From: Carallia brachiata
Taxonomy: Eukaryota; Streptophyta; Magnoliopsida; Malpighiales; Rhizophoraceae
DNA: 64,000 nucleotides
Assembly (NCBI GenBank): GCA_021464245.1
Contig: JADCRB010000011.1
Coordinates: 1,184,131 to 1,248,130, forward strand
Direction of reading: 5' to 3'
In this document: one piece after another, positions 1 to 14,264 of the stretch
Position numbering within the stretch: the first letter of the stretch is position 1
Layout: each line of letters begins with the position of its first letter
Position numbers and translations under genes: made by a program
The notes under the pieces: generated by a model
The model's database searches: none
Seen by the model: the letters and a program-made list of their open reading frames with translations, nothing else
Told to the model about the DNA's origin: nothing

Positions 1-2808
1 GAAATTAATGGTTTTTGTAAGCATTTATACTTCATTTAAGTTAAATTTGGGTTAAATAAGCCGTTAAAATGAAAGAAAATCACTTATTTGCAAGAAATAA
101 AGTGATTTGGCCCCTTTATTCTTGCCACAAATGGTTTATACAACTAATAAATGCAAATCGTGATCGATTGCACCACTTATTAGAGTGAATTAAAGCGCAT
201 TTAACTCCCCAAAAGGTGTTTAAAAATGCTTTTCACATTGAAATAGTTTTTGTAAGTATTTATACTTCATTTATGTTAAATTTGGATTAAATAAGCCGTT
301 AAATGTAAGAAAAAAACTTATTTGCAAGAAATAAAGTGATTTGACCCCTTTGTTCATGCCACAGTCTTATGCAACTAATAAAAGCAAATCATGATCCATT
401 ACCCACTTATTAGAGTGAATTAAGCGCATTTAACCTCCCAAAAGGTGTTAAAATGATTTTTTATTTAAAATTAATGGTTTTGTAAGCATTTATCTTCATT
501 TAAGTAATTTGGGTTAAAAACCCGTTAAAATGTAAGAAAATCACTTATTTGTAAGAAATAAGTGATTTGACCCTTTTGTTCATGCCACAAATAGTCTTAT
601 GCAACTAATAAAAGCAAATCATGATCCATTACGCACTTATTAGAGTGAATTAAGCGCATTTAACTCGCCAAAAGGTGTTAAAAATGCTTTTGACATTGAA
701 ATTAATGGTTTTTGTAAGCATTTATACTTCATTTAAGTTAAATTTGGGTTAAATAAGCCGTTAAAATGAAAGAAAATCACTTATTTGCAAGAAATAAAGT
801 GATTTGGCCCTTTATTCTTGCCACAAATGGTCTTATACAACTAATAAATGCAAATCGTGATCGATTGCACACTTATTAGAGTGAATTAAGCGCATTTAAC
901 TCCCAAAAAGGTGTTAAAAATGCTTTTCACATTAAAATTAATGGTTTTTGTAAGCATTTATACTTCATTTAAGTTAAATTTGGGTTAAATAAGCCGTTAA
1001 AATGAAAGAAAATCACTTATTTAAAAAAAATAAAGCGATTTGACCCCGTTATTCTTTCCACAAATGGTCTTATACAACAAATAAATGCAAATCATGATCC
1101 ATTACACACTTATTAGAGTGAATTAAGCGCATTTAACTCCCCAAAAGGTCTTAAAAATGCTTTTCACATTGAAATTAATGTTTTTTGTAAGCATTTATAC
1201 TTCATTTAAGTTAAATTTGGGTTAAATAACCCGTTAAAATGTAAGAAAATAACTTATTTGCAAGAAATAAAGTGATTTGACCCCTTTGTTCATGCCACAA
1301 ACAGTCTTATACAACTAATAAAAGCAAATCATGATCAATTACACACTTATTAGAGTAAATTAAGCGCATTTAACTCGTCAAAAGGTGTTAAAAATGCTTT
1401 TGACATTGAAATTAATGGTTTTTGTAAGCATTTATACTTCATTTAAGTTAAATTTGGGTTAAATAAGCCGTTAAAATGAAAGAAAATCACTTATTTGCAA
1501 GAAATAAAGTGATTTGGCCCTTTATTCTTGCCACAAATGGTCTTATACAACTAATAAATGCAAATCGTGATCGATTGCACACTTATTAGAGTGAATTAAA
1601 CGCATTTAACTCCCCAAAAGGTGTTAAAAATGCTTTTCACATTGAAATTAATGGCTTTTGTAAGCGTTTATACTTCATTTAAGTTAAATTTGGGTTAAAT
1701 AAGCCGTTAAAATGAAAGAAAATCACTTATTTGCAAGAAATAAAGTGATTTGGCCCTTTATTCTTGCCACAAATGGTCTTATACAACTAATAAATGCAAA
1801 TCGTGATCGATTGCACACTTATTAGAGTGAATTAAGCGCATTTAACTCCCCAAAAGGTGTTAAAAATGCTTTTCACATTGAAATTAATGGCTTTTGTAAG
1901 CATTTATACTTCATTTAAGTTAAATTTGGGTTAAATAAGCCGTTAAAATGAAAGAAAATCACTTATTTAAAAGAAATAAAGCGATTTGACCCCTTTATTC
2001 TTACCACAAATGGTCTAATGCAAGTTATAAATACAAAACATGATCAATTACACACTTATTAGCGTGAATTAAGCGCATTTAACTCCCCAAAAGGTCTTAA
2101 AAATGCTTTTCACATTGAAATTAATGGTTTTTGTAAGCATTTATACTTCATTTATGTTAAATTTGGGTTAAATAAGCCGTTAAAATGAAAGAAAATCACT
2201 TATTTGAAGAAATAAAGTGATTTAGCCCCTTTATTCTTGCCACAAATGGTCTTTGCAACTAATAAATGCAAATCATGATCATTACACACTATTAGAGTGA
2301 ATTAAGCGCATTTAACTCCCCAAAAGGTCTTAAAAATGCTTTTCACATTGAAATTAATGGTTTTTGTAAGCATTTATACTTCATTTAAGTTAAATTTGGG
2401 TTAAATAAGCCTTAAAAAATGAAAGAAAATCACTTATTTGCAAGAAATAAAGTAATTTGGCCCTTTATTCTTGCCACAAATGGTCTTATACTAATAAATG
2501 CAAATCGTGATCGATTGCACACTTATTAGAGTGAATTAAGCGCATTTAACTCCCCAAAAGGTGTTAAAAATGCTTTTCACATTGAAATTAATGGTTTTTG
2601 TAAGCATTTATACTTCATTTAAGTTAATTTGGTTAAATAAGCCGTTAAAATGAAAGAAAATCACTTATTTAAAAGAAATAAAGTGATTTGCCCTTTATTC
2701 TTGCCACAAATGGTCAATGCAACTATAAATGCAAATCATGATCATTACCACTTATTAGAGTGAATTAAGCGCATTTAACCCCAAAAGGTGTTAAAAATGC
2801 TTTTCACA
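1..2808 (+). repeat. Satellite segment 1, about 12 monomers, irregular order
   Basis: This stretch up to the first N holds W-type monomers (GCCGTTAAAATGAAAG, CATTTAAGTTAAATTTGGG). Many have a local subtype reading TGATTTGGCCC followed by TTTATTCTTGCC, which I do not see elsewhere in the window. Two monomers with TAAAGCGATTT, at 1031 and 1977, lie 946 bases apart (4 monomers), and two with AACTCG near 664 and 1372 lie about 708 apart (3 monomers). These intervals disagree, so I do not call a higher-order repeat. The first 700 bases and the last 600 contain many single-base losses compared with the consensus. There is no gene. Confidence 0.9.
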
Positions 2809-2809
2809 N
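2809..2809. other. Assembly gap (N) with monomer phase break
   Basis: The left side stops inside CTTTTCACA, about base 100 of the monomer. The right side begins with CAACTAATAAAGC, about base 7. The phase therefore jumps and an unknown amount of array is missing. The order of segments across it should not be taken as proven. Confidence 0.9.
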
Positions 2810-5800
2810 CAACTAATAAAGCAAATCATGATCAATTACACACTTATTAGAGTGAATTAAGCGCATTTAACTCCCCAAAAGGTGTTAAAAATGTTTTTAA
2901 CATTGAAATTAATGATTTTTGTAAGCATTTATACTTCATTTATGTTAAATTTGGGTTAAATAAGTCATCAAAGTGGAAGAAAATCACTTATTTACAAGAA
3001 ATAAAGTGATTTCACCCCTTTGTTCATGCCACAAATGGTCTTATGCAACTAATACATGCAAATCATGGTCAATTACACACTTATTAGAGTGAATTAAGCG
3101 CATTTAACTCCCCAAAAGGTGTTAAAAATGCTTTTAACATTGAAGTTAATGGTTTTTGTAAGAATTTATACTTCATTTAAGTTAAATTTGGGTTAAATAA
3201 GCCGTTAAAATGAAAGAAAATCACTTATTTGCAAGAAATAAAAAGATTTGACCCCTTTGTTCATGCCACAAATAGTCTTATGCAACTAATAAAGCAAATC
3301 ATGATCAATTACACACTTATTAGAGTGAATTAAGCGCATTTAACTCCCCAAAAGGTGTTAAAAATGTTTTTAACATTGAAATTAATGATTTTTGTAAGCA
3401 TTTATACTTCATTTATGTTAATTTGGGTTAAATAAGTCATCAAAGTGGAAAAGAAAATCACTTATTTACAAGAAATAAAGTGATTTGACCCCTTTGTTCA
3501 CGCCACAAATAGTCTTATGCAACTAATAATGCAAATCATGATCAATTAACACTTTTACAGTGAATTAAACGCATTTAACTCTCCAAAATGTGTTGGAAAT
3601 GGTTTTTACATAGAATTAAAGGTTTTTGTAAGCATTTATCCTTCATTTATGTTCAATTTAGGTTAAATAAGCCATCAAAGTAAAAGAAAATCACTTATTT
3701 ACAAGAAATAAAGTGATTTGACACCTTTATTCATGCCACAAATGGTCTTATTCAACTAATAAACGCAAATCATGATCAATTGCACTCTTATTAGGGAATT
3801 GATGCCTTTAACTCTCTAAAAGGTGTTGAAAATGGTTTTTACATTGAAATTAAAGGTATGTGTAAGCATTTAACCTTCATTTATGTTCAATTTGGGTTAA
3901 ATAAACCATCAAAGTGGACGAAAATCACTTATTTACAGAAATAAAGTGATTTGAACCCTTTATTCATGCCACAAATGGTCTTATGCAACTAATAAATGCC
4001 AATCGTGATCGATTGCACACTTATTAGAGTGAATTAAGCGCATTTAACCCCAAAATGTCATAAAAATGCTTTTGACATTGAAATTAATGGTTTTGTAAAC
4101 ATTTATACTTCATTTAAGTTAAATTTGGGTTAAATAAGCCGTTAAAATGAAAGAAAAATCACTTATTTGAAGAAATAAAGTGATTTGACCCCTTTGTTCA
4201 CGCTACAAATAGTCTTATGCAACTAATAAATGCAAATCATGATCAATTACACACTTAGTAGAGTGAATTAAGCGCATTTAACTCCCCAAAAGGTGTTAAA
4301 AATGTTTTTAACATTGAAATTAATGATTTTTGTAAGCATTTATACTTCATTTATGTTAAATTTGGGTTAAATTCATCAAAGTGGAGAAAAATCACTTATT
4401 TACAAGAAATAAAGTGATTGACCCCTTTGTTCATGCCACAAATGGTCTTATGCAACTAAACATGCAAATCATGTCAATTACACACTTATTAGAGTGAATT
4501 AAGCGCATTTAACTCCCAAAAGGTGTTAAAAATGCTTTTAACATTGAAATTAATGGTTTTTGTAAGAATTTATACTTCATTTAAGTTAAATTTGGGTTAA
4601 ATAAGCCGTTAAAATGAAAGAAAATCACTTATTTGCAAGAAATAAAAAGATTTGACCCCTTTGTTCATGCCACAAATAGTCTTATGCAACTAATAAAGCA
4701 AATCATGATCAATTACACACTTATTAGAGTGAATTAAGCGCATTTAACTCCCCAAAAGGTGTTAAAAATGTTTTTAACATTGAAATTAATGTTTTTGTAA
4801 GCATTTATACTTCATTTATGTTAAATTTGGGTTAAATAAGTCATCAAAGTGGAAGAAAATCACTTATTTACAAGAAATAAAGTGATTTCACCCCTTTGTT
4901 CATGCCACAAATGTCTTATGCAACTAATAAAGCAAATCATGATCAATTACACACTTATTAGAGTGAATTAAGCGCATTTAACTCCCCAAAAGGTGTTAAA
5001 AATGCTTTTAACATTGAAGTTAATGGTTTTTGTAAGAATTTATACTTCATTTAAGTTAAATTTGGGTTAAATAAGCCGTTAAAATGAAAGAAAATCACTT
5101 ATTTGCAAGAAATAAAAAGATTTGACCCCTTTGTTCATGCCACAAATAGTCTTATGCAACTAATAAAGCAAATCATGATCAATTACACACTTATTAGAGT
5201 GAATTAAGCGCATTTAACTCCCCAAAAGGTGTTAAAAATGTTTTTAACATTGAAATTAATGATTTTTGTAAGCATTTATACTTCATTTATGTTAAATTTG
5301 GGTTAAATAAGTCATCAAAGTGGAAGAAAATCACTTATTTACAAGAAATAAAGTGATTTGACCCCTTTGTTCACGCCACAAATAGTCTTATGCAACTAAT
5401 AAATGCAAATCATGATCAATTACACACTTTTTACAGTGAATTAAACGCATTTAACTCTCCAAAATGTGTTGGAAATGGTTTTTACATAGAAATTAAAGGT
5501 TTTTGTAAGCATTTATCCTTCATTTATGTTCAATTTAGGTTAAATAAGCCATCAAAGTAAAAGAAAATCACTTATTTACAAGAAATAAAGTGATTTGACA
5601 CCTTTATTCATGCCACAAATGGTCTTATTCAACTAATAAACGCAAATCATGATCAATTGCACTCTTATTAGAGGGAATTGATTGCCTTTAACTCTCTAAA
5701 AGGTGTTGAAAATGGTTTTTACATTGAAATTAAAGGTATGTGTAAGCATTTAACCTTCATTTATGTTCAATTTGGGTTAAATAAACCATCAAAGTGGACG

Positions 5801-8800
5801 AAAATCACTTATTTACAGGAAATAAAGTGATTTGAACCCTTTATTCATGCCACAAATGGTCTTATGCAACTAATAAATGCAAATCGTGATCGATTGCACA
5901 CTTATTAGAGTGAATTAAGCGCATTTAACTCCCCAAAATGTCATAAAAATGCTTTTGACATTGAAATTAATGGTTTTTGTAAACATTTATACTTCATTTA
6001 AGTTAAATTTGGGTTAAATAAGCCGTTAAAATGAAAGAAAATCACTTATTTGAAAGAAATAAAGTGATTTGACCCCTTTGTTCACGCTACAAATAGTCTT
6101 ATGCAACTAATAAATGCAAATCATGATCAATTACACACTTATTAGAGTGAATTAAGCGCATTTAACTCCCCAAAAGGTGTTAAAAATGTTTTTAACATTG
6201 AAATTAATGATTTTTGTAAGCATTTATACTTCATTTATGTTAAATTTGGGTTAAATAAGTCATCAAAGTGGAAGAAAATCACTTATTTACAAGAAATAAA
6301 GTGATTTCACCCCTTTGTTCATGCCACAAATGGTCTTATGCAACTAATACATGCAAATCATGGTCAATTACACACTTATTAGAGTGAATTAAGCGCATTT
6401 AACTCCCCAAAAGGTGTTAAAAATGCTTTTAACATTGAAGTTAATGGTTTTTGTAAGAATTTATACTTCATTTAAGTTAAATTTGGGTTAAATAAGCCGT
6501 TAAAATGAAAGAAAATCACTTATTTGCAAGAAATAAAAAGATTTGACCCCTTTGTTCATGCCACAAATAGTCTTATGCAACTAATAAAGCAAATCATGAT
6601 CAATTACACACTTATTAGAGTGAATTAAGCGCATTTAACTCCCCAAAGGTGTTAAAAATGCTTTTTTACATTGAAATTAATGGTTTTTGTAAGCATTTAT
6701 ACTTCATTTAAGTTAAATTTAGGTTAAATAAGCCGTTAAAATGAAAGAAAATCACTTATTTGCAAGAAATAAAGTGATTTGACCCCTTTGTTCATGCCAC
6801 AAATAGTCTTATGCAACTAATAAAGCAAATCATGATCAATTACACACTTATTAGAGTGAATTAAGCGCATTTAACTCCCCAAAAGGTGTTAAAAATGCTT
6901 TTTACATTGAAATTAATGGTTTTTGTAAGCATTTATGCTTCATTTAAGTTAAATTTGGGTTAAATAAGCCGTCAAAATGAAGAAAATCACTTATTTGCAA
7001 GAAATAAAGTGATTTGACCCCTTTGTTCACGCCACAAATAGTCTTATGCAACTAATAAATGCAAATCATGATCAATTACACACTTTTACAGTGAATTAAA
7101 CGCATTTAACTCTCCAAAATGTGTGGAAATGGAATGGTTTTTACATAGAAATTAAAGGTTTTTGTAAGCATTTATCCTTCATTTATGTTCAATTTAGGTT
7201 AAATAAGCCATCAAAGTAAAAGAAAATCACTTATTTACAAGAAATAAAAGTGATTTGACACCTTTATTCATGCCACAAATGGTCTTATTCACTAATAAAT
7301 GCAAATCATGATCAATTGCACTCTTATTAGAGGGAATTGATTGCCTTTAACTCTCTAAAAGGTGTTGAAAATGGTTTTTACATTGAAATTAAAGGTATGT
7401 GTAAGCATTTAACCTTCATTTATGTTCAATTTGGGTTAAATAAACCATCAAAGTGGACGAAAATCACTTATTTACAGGAAATAAAGTGATTTGAACCCTT
7501 TATTCATGCCACAAATGGTCTTATGCAACTAATAAATGCAAATCGTGATCGATTGCACACTTATTAGAGTGAATTAAGCGCATTTAACTCCCCAAAATGT
7601 CATAAAAATGCTTTTGACATTGAAATTAATGGTTTTTGTAAACATTTATACTTCATTTAAGTTAAATTTGGGTTAAATAAGCCGTTAAAATGAAAGAAAA
7701 TCACTTATTTGAAAGAAATAAAGTGATTTGACCCCTTTGTTCACGCTACAAATAGTCTTATGCAACTAATAAATGCAAATCATGATCAATTACACACTTA
7801 TTAGAGTGAATTAAGCGCATTTAACTCCCCAAAAGGTGTTAAAAATGTTTTTAACATTGAAATTAATGATTTTTGTAAGCATTTATACTTCATTATGTTA
7901 AATTTGGGTTAAATAAGTCATCAAAGTGGAAGAAAATCACTTATTTACAAGAAATAAAGTGATTTCACCCCTTTGTTCATGCCACAAATGGTCTTATGCA
8001 ACTAATACATGCAAATCATGGTCAATTACACACTTATTAGAGTGAATTAAGCGCATTTAACTCCCAAAAGGTGTTAAAATGCTTTTAACATTGAAGTTAA
8101 TGGTTTTTGTAAGAATTTATACTTCATTTAAGTTAATTGGTTTTTAAATAAGCCGTTAAATAAAAGAAAATCACTTATTTGCAAGAAATAAAAAGATTTG
8201 ACCCCTTTGTTCATGCCACAAATAGTCTTAGCAACTAATAAAGCAAATCATGATCAATTACACACTTTAGAGAATTAAGCGCATTTAACTCCCAAAAGGT
8301 GTAAAAAATGTTTTTAACATTGAAATTAATGCTTTTGTAAGCATTTATACTTCATTTATGTTAAATTTGGGTTAAATAAGTCATCAAAGTGGAAGAAAAT
8401 CACTTATTTACAAGAAATAAAGTGATTTCACCCCTTTGTTCACGCCACAAATGGTCTTATGCAACTAATACATGCAAATCATGGTCAATTACACACTTTT
8501 TACAGTGAATTAAACGCATTTAACTCTCCAAAATGTGTTGGAAATGGTTTTTACATAGAAATTAAAGGTTTTTGTAAGCATTTATCCTTCATTTATGTTC
8601 AATTTAGGTTAAATAAGCCATCAAAGTAAAAAAATCACTTATTTACAAGAAATAAAGTGATTTGACACCTTTATGCCCACAAATGGTCTTATTCAACTAA
8701 TAAACGCAAATCATGATCAATTGCACTCTTATTAGAGGGAATTGATTGCCTTTAACTCTCTAAAAGGTGTTGAAAATGGTTTTTACATTGAAATTAAAGG

Positions 8801-11800
8801 TATGTAAGCATTTAACCTTCATTTATGTTCAATTTGGGTTAAATAAACCATCAAAGTGGACGAAAATCACTTATTTACAGGAAATAAAGTGATTTGAACC
8901 CTTTATTCATGCCACAAATGGTCTTATGCAACTAATAAATGCAAATCGTGATCGATTGCACACTTATTAGAGTGAATTAAGCGCATTTAACTCCCCAAAA
9001 TGTCATAAAAATGCTTTTGACATTGAAATTAATGGTTTTTGTAAACATTTATACTTCATTTAAGTTAAATTTGGGTTAAATAAGCCGTTAAAATGAAAGA
9101 AAATCACTTATTTAAGAAATAAAGTGATTTGACCCCTTTGTTCACGCTACAAATAGTATGCAACTAATAAATGCAAATCATGATCAATTAACACTTTAGA
9201 GTGAATTAAGCGCATTTAACCTCCCCAAAGTGTTAAAAATGTTTTTAACATTGAAATTAATGATTTTTGTAAGCATTTATACTTCATTTATGTTAAATTT
9301 GGGTTAAATAAGTCATCAAAGTGGAAGAAAATCACTTATTTACAAGAAATAAAGTGATTTCACCCCTTTGTTCATGCCACAAATGGTCTTATGCAACTAA
9401 TACATGCAAATCATGGTCAATTACACACTTATTAGAGTGAATTAAGCGCATTTAACTACTCCAAAAGGTGTTAAAAATGCTTTTAACATTGAAGTTAATG
9501 GTTTTTGTAAGAATTTATACTTCATTTAAGTTAAATTTGGGTTAAATAAGCCGTTAAAATAAAAGAAAATCACTTATTTGCAAGAAATAAAAAGATTTGA
9601 CCCCTTTGTTCATGCCACAAATAGTCTTATGCAACTAATAAAGCAAATCATGATCAATTACACACTTATTAGAGTGAATTAAGCGCATTTAACTCCCCAA
9701 AAGGTGTTAAAATGTTTTTACATTGAAATTAATGATTTTGTAAGCATTTATACTTCATTTATGTTAAATTTGGGTTAAATAAGCATCAAAATGAAGAAAA
9801 TCACTTATTTACAAGAAATAAAGTGATTTCACCCCTTTGTTCATGCCACAAATGTCTTATGCAACTAATAAAGCAAATCATGATCAATTACAACACACTT
9901 TTAAGTGAATTAAACGCATTTAACTCCCAAAAGGTGTTGGAAATGGTTTTTACATAGAAATTAAATGGTTTTTGTAAGCATTTATCCTTCATTTATGTTC
10001 AATTTGGTTAAATAAGCCATCAAAGTAAAAGAAAATCACTTATTTACAAGAAATAAAGTGATTTGACACCTTTATTCATGCCACAAATGGTCTTATTCAA
10101 CTAATAAACGCAAATCATGATCAATTGCACTCTTATTAGAGGAATTATTGCCTTTAACTCTCTAAAAGGTGTGAAAATGGTTTTTACATTGAATTAAAGG
10201 TAGGTGTAAGCATTTAACCTTCATTATGTTCAATTTGGGTTAAATAAGCCATCAAAGTGGACGAAAATCACTTATTTACAGAAATAAAGTGATTTGAACC
10301 CTTTATTCATGCCACAAATGGTCTTATAAAACTAATAAATGCAAAATCGATCGATTGCACACTTATTAGAGTGATTAAGCGCATTAACTCCCCAAAATGT
10401 CATAAAAATGCTTTTGACATTGAATTAATGGTTTTTGTAAACATTTATACTTCATTTAAGTTAAATTTGGGTTAAATAAGCCGTTAAAATGAAAGAAAAT
10501 CACTTATTTGAAAGAAATAAAGTGATTTGACCCTTTGTCACGCTACAAATAGTCTTATGCAACTAATAAATGCAAATCATGATCAATTACACACTTATTA
10601 GAGTGAATTAAGCGCATTTAACTCCCAAAAGGTGTAAAAATGTTTTTAACATGAAATTAATGATTTTTGTAAGCATTTATACTTCATTTATGTTAAATTT
10701 GGGTTAAATAAGTCATCAAAGTGAAGAAAATCACTTATTTACAAGAAATAAAGTGATTTCACCCCTTTGTTCATGCCACAAATGGTCTTATGCAACTAAT
10801 AAATGCAAATCATGGTCAATTACACACTTATTAGAGTGAATTAAGCGCATTTAACTCCCCAAAAGGTGTTAAAAATGCTTTTTAACATTGAAGTTAATGG
10901 TTTTTGTAAGCATTTAATACTTCATTTAAGTTAAATTTGGGTTAAATAAGCCGTTAAAATGAAAGAAATCACTTATTTGCAAGAAATAAAGATTTGACCC
11001 CTTTGTTCATGCCACAAATAGTCTTAATGCAACTAATAAAGCAAATCATGATCAATTACACACTTATTAGAGTGAATTAAGCGCATTTAACTCCTCCCCA
11101 AAAGGTGTTAAAAAAGCTTTTAACATTGAAATTAATGATTTTTGTAAGCATTATACTTCATTTATGTAAATTTGGGTTAAATAAGCCGTTAAAATGAAAG
11201 AAATCACTTATTTGCAAGAAATAAAATGATTTGACCCCTTTGTTCATGCCACAAATAGTCTTATGCAACTAATAAAGCAAATCATGATCAATTACACACT
11301 TATTAGAGTGAATTAAGCGCATTTAACTCCCCAAAAGGTGTTAAAAATGCTTTTTACATTGAAATTAATGGTTTTGGTAAGCATTTATGCTTCATTTAAG
11401 TTAAATTTGGGTTAAATAAGCCGTCAAAATGAAAGAAAATCACTTATTTGCAAGAAATAAAGTGATTTGACCCCTTTGTTCACGCCACAAATAGTCTTAT
11501 GCAACTAATAAATGCAAATCATGATCAATTACACACTTTTACAGTGAATTAAACGCATTTAACTCTCCAAAATGTGTTGGAAATGGTTTTTACATAGAAA
11601 TTAAAGGTTTTTGTAAGCATTTATCCTTCATTTATGTTCAATTTAGGTTAAATAAGCCATCAAAGTAAAAGAAAATCACTTATTTACAAGAAATAAAGTG
11701 ATTTGACACCTTTATTCATGCCACAAATGGTCTTATTCAACTAATAAACGCAAATCATGATCAATTGCACTCTTATTAGAGGGAATTGATTGCCTTTAAC

Positions 11801-13661
11801 TCTCTAAAAGGTGTTGAAAATGGTTTTTACATTGAAATTAAAGGTATGTGTAAGCATTTAACCTTCATTTATGTTCAATTTGGGTTAAATAAACCATCAA
11901 AGTGGACGAAAATCACTTATTTACAGGAAATAAAGTGATTTGAACCCTTTATTCATGCCACAAATGGTCTTATGCAACTAATAAATGCAAATCGTGATCG
12001 ATTGCACACTTATTAGAGTGAATTAAGCGCATTTAACTCCCCAAAATGTCATAAAAATGCTTTTGACATTGAATTAATGGTTTTGTAAACATTTATACTT
12101 CATTTAAGTTAAATTTGGGTTAAATAAGCCGTTAAAATGAAAGAAAATCACTTATTTGAAAGAAATAAAGTGATTTGACCCCTTTGTTCACGCACAAATA
12201 GTCGTATGCAACTAATAAATGCAAATCATGATCAATTACACACTTATGAGTGAATTAAGCGCATTTAACTCCCCAAAAGGTGTTAAAAATGTTTTTAACA
12301 TTGAAATTAATGATTTTTGTAAGCATTTATACTTCATTTATGTTAAATTTGGGTTAAATAAGTCATCAAAGTGGAAGAAAATCACTTATTTACAAGAAAT
12401 AAAGTGATTTCACCCCTTTGTTCATGCCACAAATGGTCTTATGCAACTAATACATGCAAATCATGGTCAATTACCACTATTAGAGTGAATTAAGCGCATT
12501 TAACTCCCAAAAGGTGTTAAAAATGCTTTTAACATTGAAGTTAATGGTTTTGTAAGAATTTATACTTCATTTAAGTTAAATTTGGGTTAAATAAGCCGTT
12601 AAAATGAAGAAAATCACTTATTTGCAAGAATAAAAAGATTTGACCCCTTTGTTCATGCCACAAATAGTCTTATGCAACTAATAAAGCAAATCATGATCAA
12701 TTACACACTTATTAGAGTGAATTAAGCGCATTTAACTCCCCAAAGGTGTTAAAAATGCTTTTACATTGAAATAATGGTTTTTGTAAGCATTTATACTCAT
12801 TTAAGTTAAATTTGGGTTAAATAAGCCGTTAAAATGAAAGAAAATCACTTATTTGCAAGAAAAAAGTGATTTGACCCCTTTGTTCATGCCACAAATAGTC
12901 TTATGCAACTAATAAAGCAAATCATGATCAATTACACACTTATTAGAGTGAATTAAGCGCATTAACTCCCAAAGGTGTTAAAAATGCTTTTTACATTGAA
13001 ATTAATGGTTTTTGGTAAGCATTTATGCTCATTAAGTTAAATTTGGTTAAATAAGCCGTCAAAATGAAAGAAATCACTTATTTGCAAGAAATAAAGTGAT
13101 TTGACCCCTTTGTTCACGCCACAAATAGTCTTATGCAACTAATAAATGCAAATCATGATCAATTACACACTTTTTACAGTGAATTAAACGCATTTAACTC
13201 TCCAAAATGTGTTGGAAATGGTTTTTACATAGAAATTAAAGGTTTTTGTAAGCATTTATCCTTCATTTATGTTCAATTTAGGTTAAATAAGCCATCAAAG
13301 TAAAAGAAAATCACTTATTTACAAGAAATAAAGTGATTTGACACCTTTATTCATGCCACAAATGGTCTTATTCAACTAATAAACGCAAATCATGATCAAT
13401 TGCACTCTTATTAGAGGGAATTGATTGCCTTTAACTCTCTAAAAGGTGTTGAAAATGGTTTTTACATTGAAATTAAAGGTATGTGTAAGCATTTAACCTT
13501 CATTTATGTTCAATTTGGGTTAAATAAGCCATCAAAGTGGACGAAAATCACTTATTTACAGGAAATAAAGTGATTTGACCCCTTTATTCATGCCACAAAT
13601 GGTCTTATGCAACTAATAAATGCAAATCGTGATCGATTGCACACTTATTAGAGTGAATTAA
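2810..13661 (+). repeat. Satellite segment 2: ~7-mer higher-order repeat with 6- and 8-mer variants
   Basis: The Y-monomer marker GCCTTTAACTCTC occurs at 3804, 5684, 7343, 8748, 10150, 11792 and 13427. The intervals are 1880, 1659, 1405, 1402, 1642 and 1635 bases, that is 8, 7, 6, 6, 7 and 7 monomers. A second marker, ATGCAAATCATGGTCAATT or close to it, recurs near 3055, 4450, 6350, 8005, 9405, 10800 and 12450 and follows 6/7/8-monomer steps too. An extra copy at about 8470 sits in a monomer that looks recombined. Each unit carries one X-Y-Z trimer followed by W-type monomers, including a subtype with AAATAAAAAGATTTGACC in which the hairpin stem is damaged. The unit length changes by whole monomers, as expected from unequal crossing-over. 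Confidence 0.85.
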
Positions 13662-13662
13662 N
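13662..13662. other. Assembly gap (N) with monomer phase break
   Basis: The left side ends in GAGTGAATTAA, about base 65 of a Z monomer. The right side begins with GTTCAATTTAGG, about base 143 of an X-like monomer. Both subtype and phase change, so this is a join between contigs of unknown separation. Confidence 0.9.
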
Positions 13663-14264
13663 GTTCAATTTAGGTTAAATAAGCCATAAAAGTGGAAAAA
13701 ATCACTTATTTACAAGAAATAAAGTGATTTGACTCCTTTATTCATGCCTCAAATAGTTTTATGCAACTAATAAAAGCAAATCATGATCCATTACACACTT
13801 ATTAGAGTGAATTAAGCGCATTTAACTCCCCCAAAGGTGTTAAAAATACTTTTTACATTGAAATTAATGATTTTTGTAAGTATTTATACTTCATTTAAGT
13901 TAAATTTGGGTTAAATAAGCCGTTAAAATGAAAGAAAATCACTTATTGCAAGAAATAAAGTGATTTGACCCCTTTGTTCATGCCACAAATAGTCTTATGC
14001 AACTAATAAAGCAATTCATGATCAATTACACTTATTAGAGTGAATTAAGCGCATTTAACTCCAAAAGGTGTTAAAAATGCTTTAACATCGAAATTAATGG
14101 TTTTGTAAGCATTTATACTTCATTTATGTTAAATTTGGTTAATAAGCCATCAAAGTGGAAGAAAATCACTTATTTACAAGAAATAATGTGATTTGACCCC
14201 TTTATTCATGCCACAAATTGTCTTATGCAACTAATAAAAGCAAATCATGATCATTACAACACTT

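Noticed and set aside
12219..12407. 62-codon open frame
   Set aside because: It lies inside a satellite monomer and is open only because small base losses removed the usual stop; sibling monomers keep stops in this frame. No gene context or known family.
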